Shown: one piece after another, positions 34,808 through 41,619 of the stretch | How positions within the stretch are numbered: the stretch's first letter is position 1 | How the letters are laid out: every line of letters starts with the position of its first letter | Origin: JAHJBR01 sp040757035 | GTDB taxonomy: Archaea; Micrarchaeota; Micrarchaeia; Anstonellales; Bilamarchaeaceae | Assembly (NCBI GenBank): GCA_040757035.1 | Contig: JBFLYM010000005.1 | Span: 1-51,991, forward strand | Reading direction: 5' to 3' | Length of the DNA: 51,991 bases | Notes under the pieces: model-generated | The model's input: the letters and a program-made list of their open reading frames with translations, nothing else | Databases searched by the model: none | What the model was told of the DNA's origin: nothing | Program-made: the position numbers and the translations under genes

Positions 34808-35018
34808 TAGCGGGAGATGGAAATTCAGCTTCCAGCAAACGACGATTCTTTTGCTGTTTTGTTAGCTGTCTTGTTTGTCGTTTTTCAAATCTCGCAAGAT
34901 TTAAAAATTCTGTTTCTCGTTTTTGTTTTTCGGTTTTGAAATTTGGAATATAAAGCATTTGAACCAACGATCTCCGGGTTATGAGCCCGGCGGGCACTCC
35001 AAACTACCCTATCCCGCT
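34808..35018 (-). tRNA. Initiator tRNA-Met(CAU) with a T-loop intron
   Basis: Acceptor AGCGGGA (35018-35012) pairs with TCCCGCT, giving the A1-U72 pair of archaeal initiators; A73 is at 34808. The anticodon stem CCGGG/CCCGG has the three G-C pairs of initiators around CTCATAA (anticodon at 34983-34981), and no anticodon intron. T stem GTTGG pairs with CCATC (one U-U mismatch) after removal of the intron 34822-34957. Joined, the T loop reads TTCAAAT. No CCA is encoded. Confidence 0.92.
34822..34957 (-). other. T-loop intron (59/60) of tRNA-iMet, 136 nt
   Basis: Full BHB. The central helix is TTCA with TGAA (34827-34824). Bulges are AA^T and TT^T. The inner helix is GCTTT with GAAGC. The T stem is the outer helix. 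It shares GCTTCCAGCAAAC and an AAATCT-AGATTT hairpin segment with the anticodon intron of tRNA-Lys, but in the opposite orientation. Confidence 0.88.
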
Positions 35019-35231
35019 ATTAATGATAATTAACAGTAAATCAGCAAATAAATAAAAAACCTCGCATTTCGGAATAAACTAGCCTTTATTCGAATTTGAG
35101 CTAGTGTTGTAAAAAATGTTCGGAATTACTGCAAAAGCGCAGAGTTAACTGTTTAAATATTTTTCTTGCGTGTAGTTAATTTTAATGGATCAGTATAATC
35201 AGTATAATGACCATATAACCAAGGTGAGAAA
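35019..35231. other. AT-rich spacer with divergent promoters
   Basis: Between tRNA-iMet (minus) and the next plus-strand gene. TTTATTTATTTG on the minus strand could be the tRNA promoter; GTTTAAATATTT near 35150 could serve the plus-strand gene. No gene seen. Confidence 0.3.
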
Positions 35232-35738
35232 ATGGGATTACTTGATAAAATGCTTGATGATTTGTTGGGTGCTGAAAAAAAATCATATAAGGAAAAAATC
35301 TCTAAGGTATCTTCTTCAAGTTCAACTCCGGATTTGAATTCAAATACAGCTCCAAATTTGCAAAAAATACAAACTGCTCTTCCTATAAGCATGTCAATAA
35401 GATTCTTACCACTCAGACTCGCGGCAAAAAAGGATAATCGCGTTGACATGATTGTAACAATAACTAATAAAACCAACGAAAAACAGATCGTTTCATTTGA
35501 GGCACTGCTTCCAAAAACCGAAATGCTTGGTTTCAATAATACTATAATAATCAAACATGCTGAAAAAAAAGGTGTTTTAGAACCGAACGCACGCACTGAA
35601 TTTGCTATACCAATATATAGTACAACTCAGACCAAAGAAGGCAATTATACAATAAACGTTTCTGCGTATGTCCATTATCTAGATTACTCCAAGATAATAA
35701 ACTACATAAAAAGAACAATTTCGCTTAGAGTAGTTTAA
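35232..35738 (+). CDS. Conserved-looking hypothetical protein with a beta-sandwich-like domain
   Basis: 168 residues. A charged N-terminal helix (GLLDKMLDDLLGAEKKSYK) is followed by a Ser/Asn-rich linker (about 30-50). From about 55 to 168 there are alternating strands (SMSIRFLPLRLAAKKDNRVDM, VTITNKTNEKQIVSFEALLP, NYTINVSAYVHY) that suggest an Ig- or arrestin-like sandwich. No signal peptide or membrane helix. I do not recognise the family. It lies alone between tRNA-iMet and a convergent regulator gene. Confidence 0.7.
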   Translation: MGLLDKMLDDLLGAEKKSYKEKISKVSSSSSTPDLNSNTAPNLQKIQTALPISMSIRFLPLRLAAKKDNRVDMIVTITNKTNEKQIVSFEALLPKTEMLGFNNTIIIKHAEKKGVLEPNARTEFAIPIYSTTQTKEGNYTINVSAYVHYLDYSKIINYIKRTISLRVV

Positions 35739-35778
35739 GATCTATATGCAATCTATATAATCTACGTTTTTTAGTGGA

Positions 35779-36036
35779 TTAATATAACTGTTTCTTTATC
35801 TCATCCAGAAGATTAGCGAGCGCTAAACCTTTTTCGGTTAATTTAACTATCTTTCTGTTTTTACATGTTTCTAAAATAACAAATCCTTTTTTTTCTAAAA
35901 TATTCATAAGCTTAGTTATGTATATGTATGTTGAATTAGATTGTCTGGCTATTTTTGAAAGATGCCAATTTACATTTTGATCTTTCAATAGAATAAATGC
36001 AGCAACCGATTTCTCTTTTAAGAAAAGCATGAGCAT
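35779..36036 (-). CDS. Small winged-helix (MarR-like) regulator
   Basis: 85 residues forming one winged helix-turn-helix: NVNWHLSKIARQSNSTYIYITKLMNILEKKGFV as the HTH and LTEKGLALANLLDEIKK as the last helix. Such small proteins are usually DNA-binding repressors. It is divergent from the gene at 36081, with a 44-bp spacer holding a palindromic TATA (TTTATAAA), so it may control that gene and itself. Confidence 0.78.
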   Translation of the reverse strand: MLMLFLKEKSVAAFILLKDQNVNWHLSKIARQSNSTYIYITKLMNILEKKGFVILETCKNRKIVKLTEKGLALANLLDEIKKQLY

Positions 36037-36050
36037 ATTGGTGCGAATGG

Positions 36051-36058
36051 ATTTATAA
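36051..36058. promoter_or_regulatory. Shared palindromic TATA box
   Basis: ATTTATAAAA within the 44-bp divergent spacer. Its centre is about 27 bp before ATG 36081 and about 18 bp before the regulator start, so it could drive both directions or mainly the plus strand. Confidence 0.4.
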
Positions 36059-36080
36059 AACTTAAGTGAAATTATCGTTC

Positions 36081-37739
36081 ATGACTTCTTTTGATAAATT
36101 TCATCTTCAAAAAATTATAGGTACTAATAGAAGTAATGATAATAAATACATAAAAATAGAATTGCCGCTTGTAGATTGCAATGGCAAAGCAGAAAAGTAT
36201 TTTGCTTTCGTTGAATTAGGCAAAACATTGCAGGACGAAATTTACCGTGTATTTCATGAAGATTCGCGCGGTCAATGCGTTCTCGCTACTTCTGTTATTG
36301 AAGGAAAAAATAGGACGTACATTCAAAAAATAGAATTCAATGGAACAGAATTCCAAAACATTCAAGTATATCCAATTCTTGAAAATTCAAGAGAGTATGG
36401 TCTTCCTTATGTAATAGTAAACGGCAAAGCCTATTTTCCTGGAGCAGATGAATTGAAAATTTCGCAGGATTTGGTGCGTATTGGCATTCAGGATGATACG
36501 CAATATGGCACTCAAGACCTCCCAGATTACATAAGATTTCATGGTGGTGGATGTTGTCCACTCACTGAACAAAAATCACTTGAACTCAAACTTGATAGAT
36601 GGAATACGATAACCGAATTAGAACTCAGTGCTTATAATGCAAATAATCTGCTAAATAATCTAAATTTTGATACAAATTTTGATATTTTTGATGTAAATTT
36701 TGATACAAATTTTAATATAGCAAAAGAGGAGCCTCCTCTTTCTTTTATACATGAATTGTCTGCTCTATCAATCTACCGGTCGCAATACGATAATGATGAA
36801 AGAGAATCATATTCAACAGATAGTACTGAAGGAATACCAGCAGTCACTATAAATAGTACAAGATTAAGGAGAGCTAGGAAAGGTAATGGGATAATACTAA
36901 CAGAAGCAGCAGTAAACGCAACAATGCAAGCTAATTTAACTACGTTGATGAGTGATACTGATGTTATTGAAGCAATAAACAAAGGCGAAATTGGAATAAA
37001 ACCTTTTGACAAAATAATAGACAAAAAAAATAAAACGGGCCCGAAGGGATTTTCAACCGAACCGCGGAAGGGGAAACCCCCTCCCCCAGTTTTTCTTTTT
37101 GGGGTTGATACAGATCTTGATCTTGTTGTATTATCATCAACATCTGTTTTTCTTTGGGGTGGACCCCCCAAACCTTTCTTTTTTTTAAAAAGAAAGGGAT
37201 ATGGGTTTGAACCCTCGACCTACGGATATCCTCGTTGCTTCCTAGGTAGTATTTCAAATTCTGCGCGTCGGACGCTTGAAACGCGAAACCAACGATCAAA
37301 AACTCAAAATCCAAAATCCAAAATCCAAAATCCAAAATGCGGAACTGAATCTTCAGATCTCGCAAGATTTGGAAAAATAGCAAACGAACCATTGTTTGCT
37401 GGAAGCATAAAAGTCCGCCGCTCTGGCCAAGCTGAGCTACAGGCCCTAAATAAAGGCACTAAAGATACAAGTAAAGGATATAATACAACAGAAATAAATA
37501 AAAAGGGTAATAATTCTTACAATGCTTTTGATATTCTCAAAACTTTGAAACAAAAAAAAGAAGCAGGAAAAAAGATAAAGAAGAAGACAGAAGAAAAAAC
37601 AGAAATCGCTTTTTTATCTCCGCATGAAAAAGCGCATCGGAATACAGCTACTCATTGGACTATCGCCACTATACCCGTTATATCTTTTTCCACCGCGTTT
37701 CAGAATCATCATCTTCCAGTGAAATACCAAATTGCTTAA
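36081..37739 (+). CDS. Hypothetical protein; 3' half of the open frame is probably not genuine coding sequence
   Basis: ATG 36081 is placed about 27 bp after a TATA box. The first 280 or so residues look like a real soluble protein with conserved-looking strands (YIKIELPLVDCNGKAEKYFAFVEL, YVIVNGKAYFPGADELKI) and an HGGGCCPL segment; I know no family. After an Asn/Asp/Phe-rich stretch the frame runs, in phase, through a 70-bp copy of the dcd start (36945-37014). It then crosses the antisense of the whole tRNA-Lys gene and ends inside the 3' end of cysS. This tail is best explained as chance openness after an insertion replaced the original C-terminus. Confidence 0.4.
   Translation: MTSFDKFHLQKIIGTNRSNDNKYIKIELPLVDCNGKAEKYFAFVELGKTLQDEIYRVFHEDSRGQCVLATSVIEGKNRTYIQKIEFNGTEFQNIQVYPILENSREYGLPYVIVNGKAYFPGADELKISQDLVRIGIQDDTQYGTQDLPDYIRFHGGGCCPLTEQKSLELKLDRWNTITELELSAYNANNLLNNLNFDTNFDIFDVNFDTNFNIAKEEPPLSFIHELSALSIYRSQYDNDERESYSTDSTEGIPAVTINSTRLRRARKGNGIILTEAAVNATMQANLTTLMSDTDVIEAINKGEIGIKPFDKIIDKKNKTGPKGFSTEPRKGKPPPPVFLFGVDTDLDLVVLSSTSVFLWGGPPKPFFFLKRKGYGFEPSTYGYPRCFLGSISNSARRTLETRNQRSKTQNPKSKIQNPKCGTESSDLARFGKIANEPLFAGSIKVRRSGQAELQALNKGTKDTSKGYNTTEINKKGNNSYNAFDILKTLKQKKEAGKKIKKKTEEKTEIAFLSPHEKAHRNTATHWTIATIPVISFSTAFQNHHLPVKYQIA
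36945..37014 (+). repeat. 70-bp exact duplication of the dcd 5' coding region
   Basis: Identical to 29586-29655, no mismatch. It ends 21 bp before the 3' end of tRNA-Lys (37036). The copy lies in the same frame as the surrounding open frame. The absence of mismatches points to a recent event. Confidence 0.92.
37050..37205 (-). mobile_element. T-loop intron (59/60) of tRNA-Lys, member of the structured intron family
   Basis: 156 nt. Splice pairing TTCA with TGAA (37055-37052), bulges AA^C and AA^T. It starts CCCATATCCC with a C/T-rich to A/G-rich hairpin, and holds two ACCCCAAA-GAAAAAC-type repeats around an ACAGAT/ATCTGT stem. It ends with a GGGG-TTT-CCCC hairpin, CCGCGGTTCGG and TTGAAAA. 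The same order is found in the first unit of the tRNA-Ile intron. Confidence 0.88.
37228..37407 (-). other. Anticodon-loop intron (37/38) of tRNA-Lys, 180 nt
   Basis: CTTT (positions 32-35) pairs with GAGG near the intron 3' end, with wobbles; GCTT/AAGC forms an inner stem. It contains a 10-nt tandem repeat (ATCCAAAATCC-like on the plus strand, about 37305-37340) and segments shared in inverted orientation with the iMet intron. Confidence 0.82.
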
Positions 37740-39099
37740 GCCGTTTCCTTATTTCATCTGATGTTTTGAAATCTTTCTTTTTTCTCGCATTATTACGCAA
37801 TTCAATAATCAGTCTAACCAATTGTTCAATCAATTGTTTCGCTTTATCATCAGAATTTTTACTTTCATTTTTTAATTCTAATCCAAGTATATAAAGTGCA
37901 TTTTCCATCTCTTTTTTTATGAATTCAAACGCTTCGTAATCGTATGTCTTGTTATCAATAAGGGCGCTATTTGCAGATTTCATTATTGAAAATAAGTATG
38001 TCATCGCGGTTGGCATGTCAAAATCGTATTCCAAAAAATGATAGAAATTTTTGAATTTAGCCTTCATTTCGTTCATTAATTTTACATTACGCGCATTTCT
38101 CTTTTTTCTTTTCGTGATTGCGTTGTTAATATTGTCCATAAAATTAAATATGCGCGCAACTGTGGTTTCAGCCTGCTTTATTTGCACAGGATTGTAATCC
38201 ATTGGACTGCGGTAGTTTGCGAGTGCAAAAAACATGCGCACCGCATTCGGACTGTGCATGCTAAGCACATCTTTCAGCGTCACAAAATTGCCCAAACTTT
38301 TGCTCATTTTTTCTCCGCTTACAGTAAGAAAGCCGGTGTGCAACCAGTACTTTACAAATTGAACGCCGTTCGCGGTTTCGCTTTGCGCGATTTCATTCTC
38401 GTGATGCGGAAATATTAAATCTTTTGCTCCGCCATGAATATCCAGCGTTTTAGCATATTTTCCACTCATCGCACTGCATTCAATATGCCACCCCGGTCTT
38501 CCTTTACCCCACGGACTATTAAATTCAATTATCTCATCTTTTGTTTTTTTCCAGAGCGCGAAGTCTTCAGGATTTTTTTTGGTTTCGTCCAATTCCTTTC
38601 GCGTACCTGTACGTATCTCGCCCATTTTTTGGCCAGAGAGCATACCGTAGTTTTGGAATTTGTTCACTTCAAAATACACCCCTGTTTCGGTTTCGTACGC
38701 AAAACCTCTACTGATTAAAATTTTGATCATTTCTATAATTTCCGGGATGTGTTGGGTGACTTTTGGATAAACATCGGCATCCAGAATGCGCAGTTTTTTG
38801 AAGAGTTCAATTGCCTCCGAATGAAATTTTTTCGTTAATTCTTCAGGTTTTTGATTGGTTTCCTTAGCACGCGCAATTATTTTGTCATCAACATCCGTTA
38901 TGTTCTGAATATGAAAAATTTTGTATCCCTTAAGAATAAGAAAGCGCTTTAGCATATCAAAAGCGACATATGTTCTTGCGTGTCCAACATGTACATGATC
39001 ATAAGGTGTAAGTCCACATACATAGATATTTACTTTATCATTATTCAAAGGTTTGAACTCTTCAATCTTTTTCGTGAGCGAATTGTAAAATTTCATCAT
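37678..39099 (-). CDS. cysS: Cysteinyl-tRNA synthetase
   Basis: Class I synthetase of 473 residues. The HIGH-type motif is YDHVHVGHARTYVAF (about 33-47) and the KMSKS loop is GEKMSKSLGNF near 263-273. Zinc ligands of the family are present, with Cys29 (YVCGLTP) and Cys/His in HIECSAMSGKY and FPHHENEIAQSE. It begins 75 bp from the 3' end of tRNA-Ile and its 3' end overlaps a doubtful open frame. Confidence 0.96.
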   Translation of the reverse strand: MMKFYNSLTKKIEEFKPLNNDKVNIYVCGLTPYDHVHVGHARTYVAFDMLKRFLILKGYKIFHIQNITDVDDKIIARAKETNQKPEELTKKFHSEAIELFKKLRILDADVYPKVTQHIPEIIEMIKILISRGFAYETETGVYFEVNKFQNYGMLSGQKMGEIRTGTRKELDETKKNPEDFALWKKTKDEIIEFNSPWGKGRPGWHIECSAMSGKYAKTLDIHGGAKDLIFPHHENEIAQSETANGVQFVKYWLHTGFLTVSGEKMSKSLGNFVTLKDVLSMHSPNAVRMFFALANYRSPMDYNPVQIKQAETTVARIFNFMDNINNAITKRKKRNARNVKLMNEMKAKFKNFYHFLEYDFDMPTAMTYLFSIMKSANSALIDNKTYDYEAFEFIKKEMENALYILGLELKNESKNSDDKAKQLIEQLVRLIIELRNNARKKKDFKTSDEIRKRLKQFGISLEDDDSETRWKKI

Positions 39100-39187
39100 A
39101 TTATCCGAATTTGTTTTCCGAATTTTAAGAATTTTGGCGATTAATGATTAACTAATGATCAATACAGATAAATTGGGCCCGCGGAGA

Positions 39188-39454
39188 TTCTCAACCGAAC
39201 CGCGGAGGGGGAAACCCCTCCAAAACTGGTTGAGGGTTTTTAGGTGGGTGCTCAAACAGTTTTGAACAGTTTGAGGTGTCATGAACGACGATTCGTTCAT
39301 GAACATATAACAAACCAACACACGGTAATTCTTCGATACTTTCTGAATTACTTTGTTGGTTTGTCATATCATCCTGACCCTCCCCCAACGAATCGTTTTT
39401 TCTTTGGGGTGGACCCCTCAGACCTTTCTTTTTTTTAAAAAGAAAGGGATATGG
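39188..39454 (-). mobile_element. Distal unit of the tandem T-loop intron of tRNA-Ile
   Basis: 267 nt starting CCATATCCC and ending CCGCGGTTCGGTTGAGAA, the 3' splice end. TGAG pairs with T-loop TTCA (one G-U). Its middle (39236-39385) matches the middle of the ftsZ-leader element almost base for base. It has strong hairpins (ACAAACCAACA/TGTTGGTTTGT, CATGAACGA/TCGTTCATG-type) and a 45-codon open frame starting MTNQQSN. Confidence 0.85.
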
Positions 39455-39608
39455 ACCGAACCGCGGAGGGGGAAACCCCCTCCCCCAGTTTTTCTTTTTG
39501 GGGTTGATACAGATCTTGATCTTGTTGTATTACTATCAACATCTGTTTTTCTTTTTGGGGTTAACCCCTTAGACCTTTTTCTTTTTCTAAAAGAAAAAGG
39601 GATATGGG
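39455..39608 (-). mobile_element. Proximal unit of the tandem T-loop intron of tRNA-Ile
   Basis: 154 nt, closely similar along its full length to the 156-nt intron of tRNA-Lys. It starts CCCATATCCCTTTTTC after T-loop TTCAAA, and ends CCGCGGTTCGGT directly against the CCATATCCC start of the distal unit. A head-to-tail tandem is therefore clear. Confidence 0.85.
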
Positions 39609-39630
39609 TTTGAACTCCGAACCTATGGCT

Positions 39631-39671
39631 AGCTCAGACAGTCATTTATTGTTTTGTATTAAAGGACGTCA
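39631..39671 (-). other. Anticodon-loop intron (37/38) of tRNA-Ile, 41 nt
   Basis: Textbook BHB: outer helix ATGGT/GCCAT, central helix CTTA/TGAG, inner helix GACG/TGTC, and 3-nt bulges with cuts after A37 and before A38. Confidence 0.9.
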
Positions 39672-39820
39672 TATAAGACCATCGCTCTAACCTGGATGAG
39701 CTACGGGCCCATGCCTTGCCTAAAGAGACATATCAATAGGTTATATAGGCTTTATAGGCTTTATGGTTTAATTGGTAGAGAGATTTAAAAGTTTGATGCA
39801 TATTAATATTTTAGATTATT

Positions 39821-40285
39821 ATGGTTGTGGAAATAAAAGATTCGTTTAGATCTTTCGCGAATCGGGTAATTCATGCTTTACGGATGGGTAGATCAAGTGA
39901 AAGAGATGTAAGAATAGTACAGAGATTGCTCGTAAGAATAAACAAGAAAAATCTAATTCTTGCACATGCGCTACTTTCTGCTATCACCAAAGGCGAACAC
40001 AGCGAACAAGATGTAAAAAAATTCGCATATCTTCTTGATTTAGCAAATAAGAGAATAATTGAGAATAAAGAACCATTTTCCACTGCGGAAAAAGAAGAAA
40101 TCGAAGAAATATTTAAAAGGCATTTGCTTTCAATAAAAGCTGCGAAAAAATTTACCTTAGGAATAGACGAACTTCTTGCTATGGAATTGAATTCTAAATT
40201 GGAAGAAAAAATACTTTTATCCGAAAAACAACAGGAGATTCATCAACAAAATAAAGATAGAGAAAAGGAAAAACAGGTATATTAG
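39821..40285 (+). CDS. Hypothetical helical protein
   Basis: 154 residues, almost entirely helical and highly charged. RSFANRVIHALRMGRSSERD and KKNLILAHALLSAITKGEHS suggest a pair of helical hairpins; the last 25 residues (EKQQEIHQQNKDREKEK) look like a coiled coil. No membrane segment. I recognise no family. A TATA-like ATTTAAAA lies about 35 bp before the ATG. It is the first gene of a plus-strand run with the LAGLIDADG-like gene and nadK. Confidence 0.65.
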   Translation: MVVEIKDSFRSFANRVIHALRMGRSSERDVRIVQRLLVRINKKNLILAHALLSAITKGEHSEQDVKKFAYLLDLANKRIIENKEPFSTAEKEEIEEIFKRHLLSIKAAKKFTLGIDELLAMELNSKLEEKILLSEKQQEIHQQNKDREKEKQVY

Positions 40286-40353
40286 AATTATACTAGAATT
40301 ATGTTAGAGTCATGTTGTTAAAATTTAAATTCAAATTGGCAAATCGGATTTCT

Positions 40354-40854
40354 ATGAAAATAAAATTAACTCCAGAACTCTCTTTTATTATTGGTTTTTG
40401 GTCCAAAATTAGAAGTAAAGAAGGACTTGGAATTGAAGGTGGACGCGACCTTCAAGAAATCTTTGCCGAACAAGTGCTTGGCCAAAAGTTAACCGAAACC
40501 AACAAATTACTTTCTGAAAATAATCTGATTTATTTTTACCATGGAAAATACCGCAAATTCTTCCAACAGATAGAAAATGAAAAATTAGAGAGATATAAAT
40601 ATCTAAATGAATATTCTGCGAGTTATCTTGCTGGCATATTTGATGCAGTCGGTAAGATAAACGAGCGCGGAGTGATTTGTCTAGAAAAGGGGGGAAACAG
40701 CGACGAAATGCTTTTATTTAGGCTCGGTTTTCCCACGCGAAAAATAAATAGTACTTTAATAATATTAAAACCAAAAACATTTCTTCTATTCATAAAAAAT
40801 TATACCAGACGATTTAAGGATCATCCAATAATGAAATTACTGAAGAAGAAATGA
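40354..40854 (+). CDS. LAGLIDADG-like protein, probably not an active nuclease
   Basis: 166 residues from ATG 40354 (an upstream ATG at 40312 adds 14). SYLAGIFDAVGKI near residues 90-102 is the LAGLIDADG helix followed by a strand, but the catalytic acid position (usually D/E before the last Gly) is Val. FIIGFWSKIRSKEG near the N-terminus may be a second, more degraded motif, giving the two-motif monomer layout. Loss of the acid argues for RNA/DNA binding without cutting, as in intron maturases or regulators such as WhiA. Its stop overlaps the nadK start (ATGA). The link to introns is suggestive only. Confidence 0.6.
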   Translation: MKIKLTPELSFIIGFWSKIRSKEGLGIEGGRDLQEIFAEQVLGQKLTETNKLLSENNLIYFYHGKYRKFFQQIENEKLERYKYLNEYSASYLAGIFDAVGKINERGVICLEKGGNSDEMLLFRLGFPTRKINSTLIILKPKTFLLFIKNYTRRFKDHPIMKLLKKK

Positions 40855-41564
40855 TTGATCTCATGAATCTAAAATTTTGGATTATAGTTAATGGTTATAA
40901 AGACTGGGCAAAGCAAACCGCAAATGAAGTTGAAAATTTCATTATAGCCAAAAAACACACAGTTGAAAATAAAGAAAATCAAGATGTTTGCATAATTATT
41001 GGAGGAGACGGAACGATTTTTTATAATAAAGATAAAATACATGGAGCAATATTTGCCATAGGTGGTCCGCAGAGCAAAGTCTGTCAAGCTAAACAAGAAA
41101 ACTGGAAACCCATGCTTGAGAAAATATTGAAAAAACTTGTAGTGGAAGAAAGAGCAGCGCTTTCAGCAAAAATAAACGATGAATATGTCGGTTGGGCAAT
41201 AAATGATATCGTAGTGCATTCGCGCAAGCATAATTTTGTTGAATTGGCGGTTTCTTTTCAAAAACAAACTTACGAGTTTGGAGGAGATGGAGTTATAGTT
41301 TCAACGCCCACTGGTGCGAGCGGCTATGCATATTCAGCAGGTGGTTTTGTCTTAAACAAATCTGATTTTTTGGTTGAAATAGTTCCAATATGTCCATATT
41401 TGCGCAAATTCACTCCTAAACTTGTTTCTATAAATGCAGATATAAACATTACATGCAAAGGTGCAGCCGATCTTATTTTAGATGGTCAGCGGATTATAGA
41501 ATTTGAAGAATGCGATAAAATAACAATTTGCGGAGATAAAACAATAAATTTTGTAGTCGTATAA
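40851..41564 (+). CDS. nadK: NAD kinase
   Basis: Phosphorylates NAD to NADP. 237 residues with IIGGDGTIFY (GGDGT motif), NDIVVHSRKHN and GDGVIVSTPTGASGYAYSAGG, the nucleotide-binding loop. The N-terminal domain is shorter than in bacterial enzymes. Start ATG 40851 overlaps the previous stop by 4 bp, showing translational coupling; ATG 40863 is an alternative. Confidence 0.93.
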   Translation: MIDLMNLKFWIIVNGYKDWAKQTANEVENFIIAKKHTVENKENQDVCIIIGGDGTIFYNKDKIHGAIFAIGGPQSKVCQAKQENWKPMLEKILKKLVVEERAALSAKINDEYVGWAINDIVVHSRKHNFVELAVSFQKQTYEFGGDGVIVSTPTGASGYAYSAGGFVLNKSDFLVEIVPICPYLRKFTPKLVSINADINITCKGAADLILDGQRIIEFEECDKITICGDKTINFVVV

Positions 41565-41619
41565 TCTGACTTTACAAAATCGGTATTATTTAGTTGGCGG
41601 AGTATATTTGATTGGAGCA

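Larger units (their letters stand above)
37036..37446 (-). tRNA. tRNA-Lys(UUU) with two introns (37/38 and 59/60)
   Basis: Acceptor GGGCCTG (37446-37440) pairs with CGGGCCC (37043-37037) with one wobble; G73 at 37036. D arm GCTC/GAGC. Anticodon stem GCGGA/TCCGT, loop CTTTTA-A joined across the first intron, anticodon TTT at 37411-37409. T stem GAGGG/CCCTT, T loop TTCAAA-T joined across the second intron. Introns are 37228-37407 (180 nt) and 37050-37205 (156 nt). Three exons form a complete standard tRNA. Confidence 0.93.
39174..39710 (-). tRNA. tRNA-Ile(UAU) with two introns, the T-loop one 421 nt long
   Basis: Acceptor GGGCCCG (39710-39704) pairs perfectly with CGGGCCC (39181-39175); A73 at 39174. 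D arm GCTC/GAGC. Anticodon stem ATGGT/GCCAT, loop CTTATA-A, anticodon TAT at 39675-39673. T stem CGGAG/CTCCG, T loop TTCAAA-T. Introns are 39631-39671 (41 nt) and 39188-39608 (421 nt). UAU reads AUA by direct pairing; most archaea use a modified CAU tRNA instead. Confidence 0.92.

Noticed and set aside
37300..37345. CRISPR-like array (ATCCAAAATCC units)
   Set aside because: The units are about 10 bp with no spacers, inside the Lys intron; simple tandem repeat. No cas genes or arrays are seen in the window.
37015..37739. Genuine coding sequence in the 3' half of the 557-codon frame
   Set aside because: It runs antisense through the whole tRNA-Lys gene and into cysS; openness is explained by base composition. 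Only the first part is kept as a possible gene.
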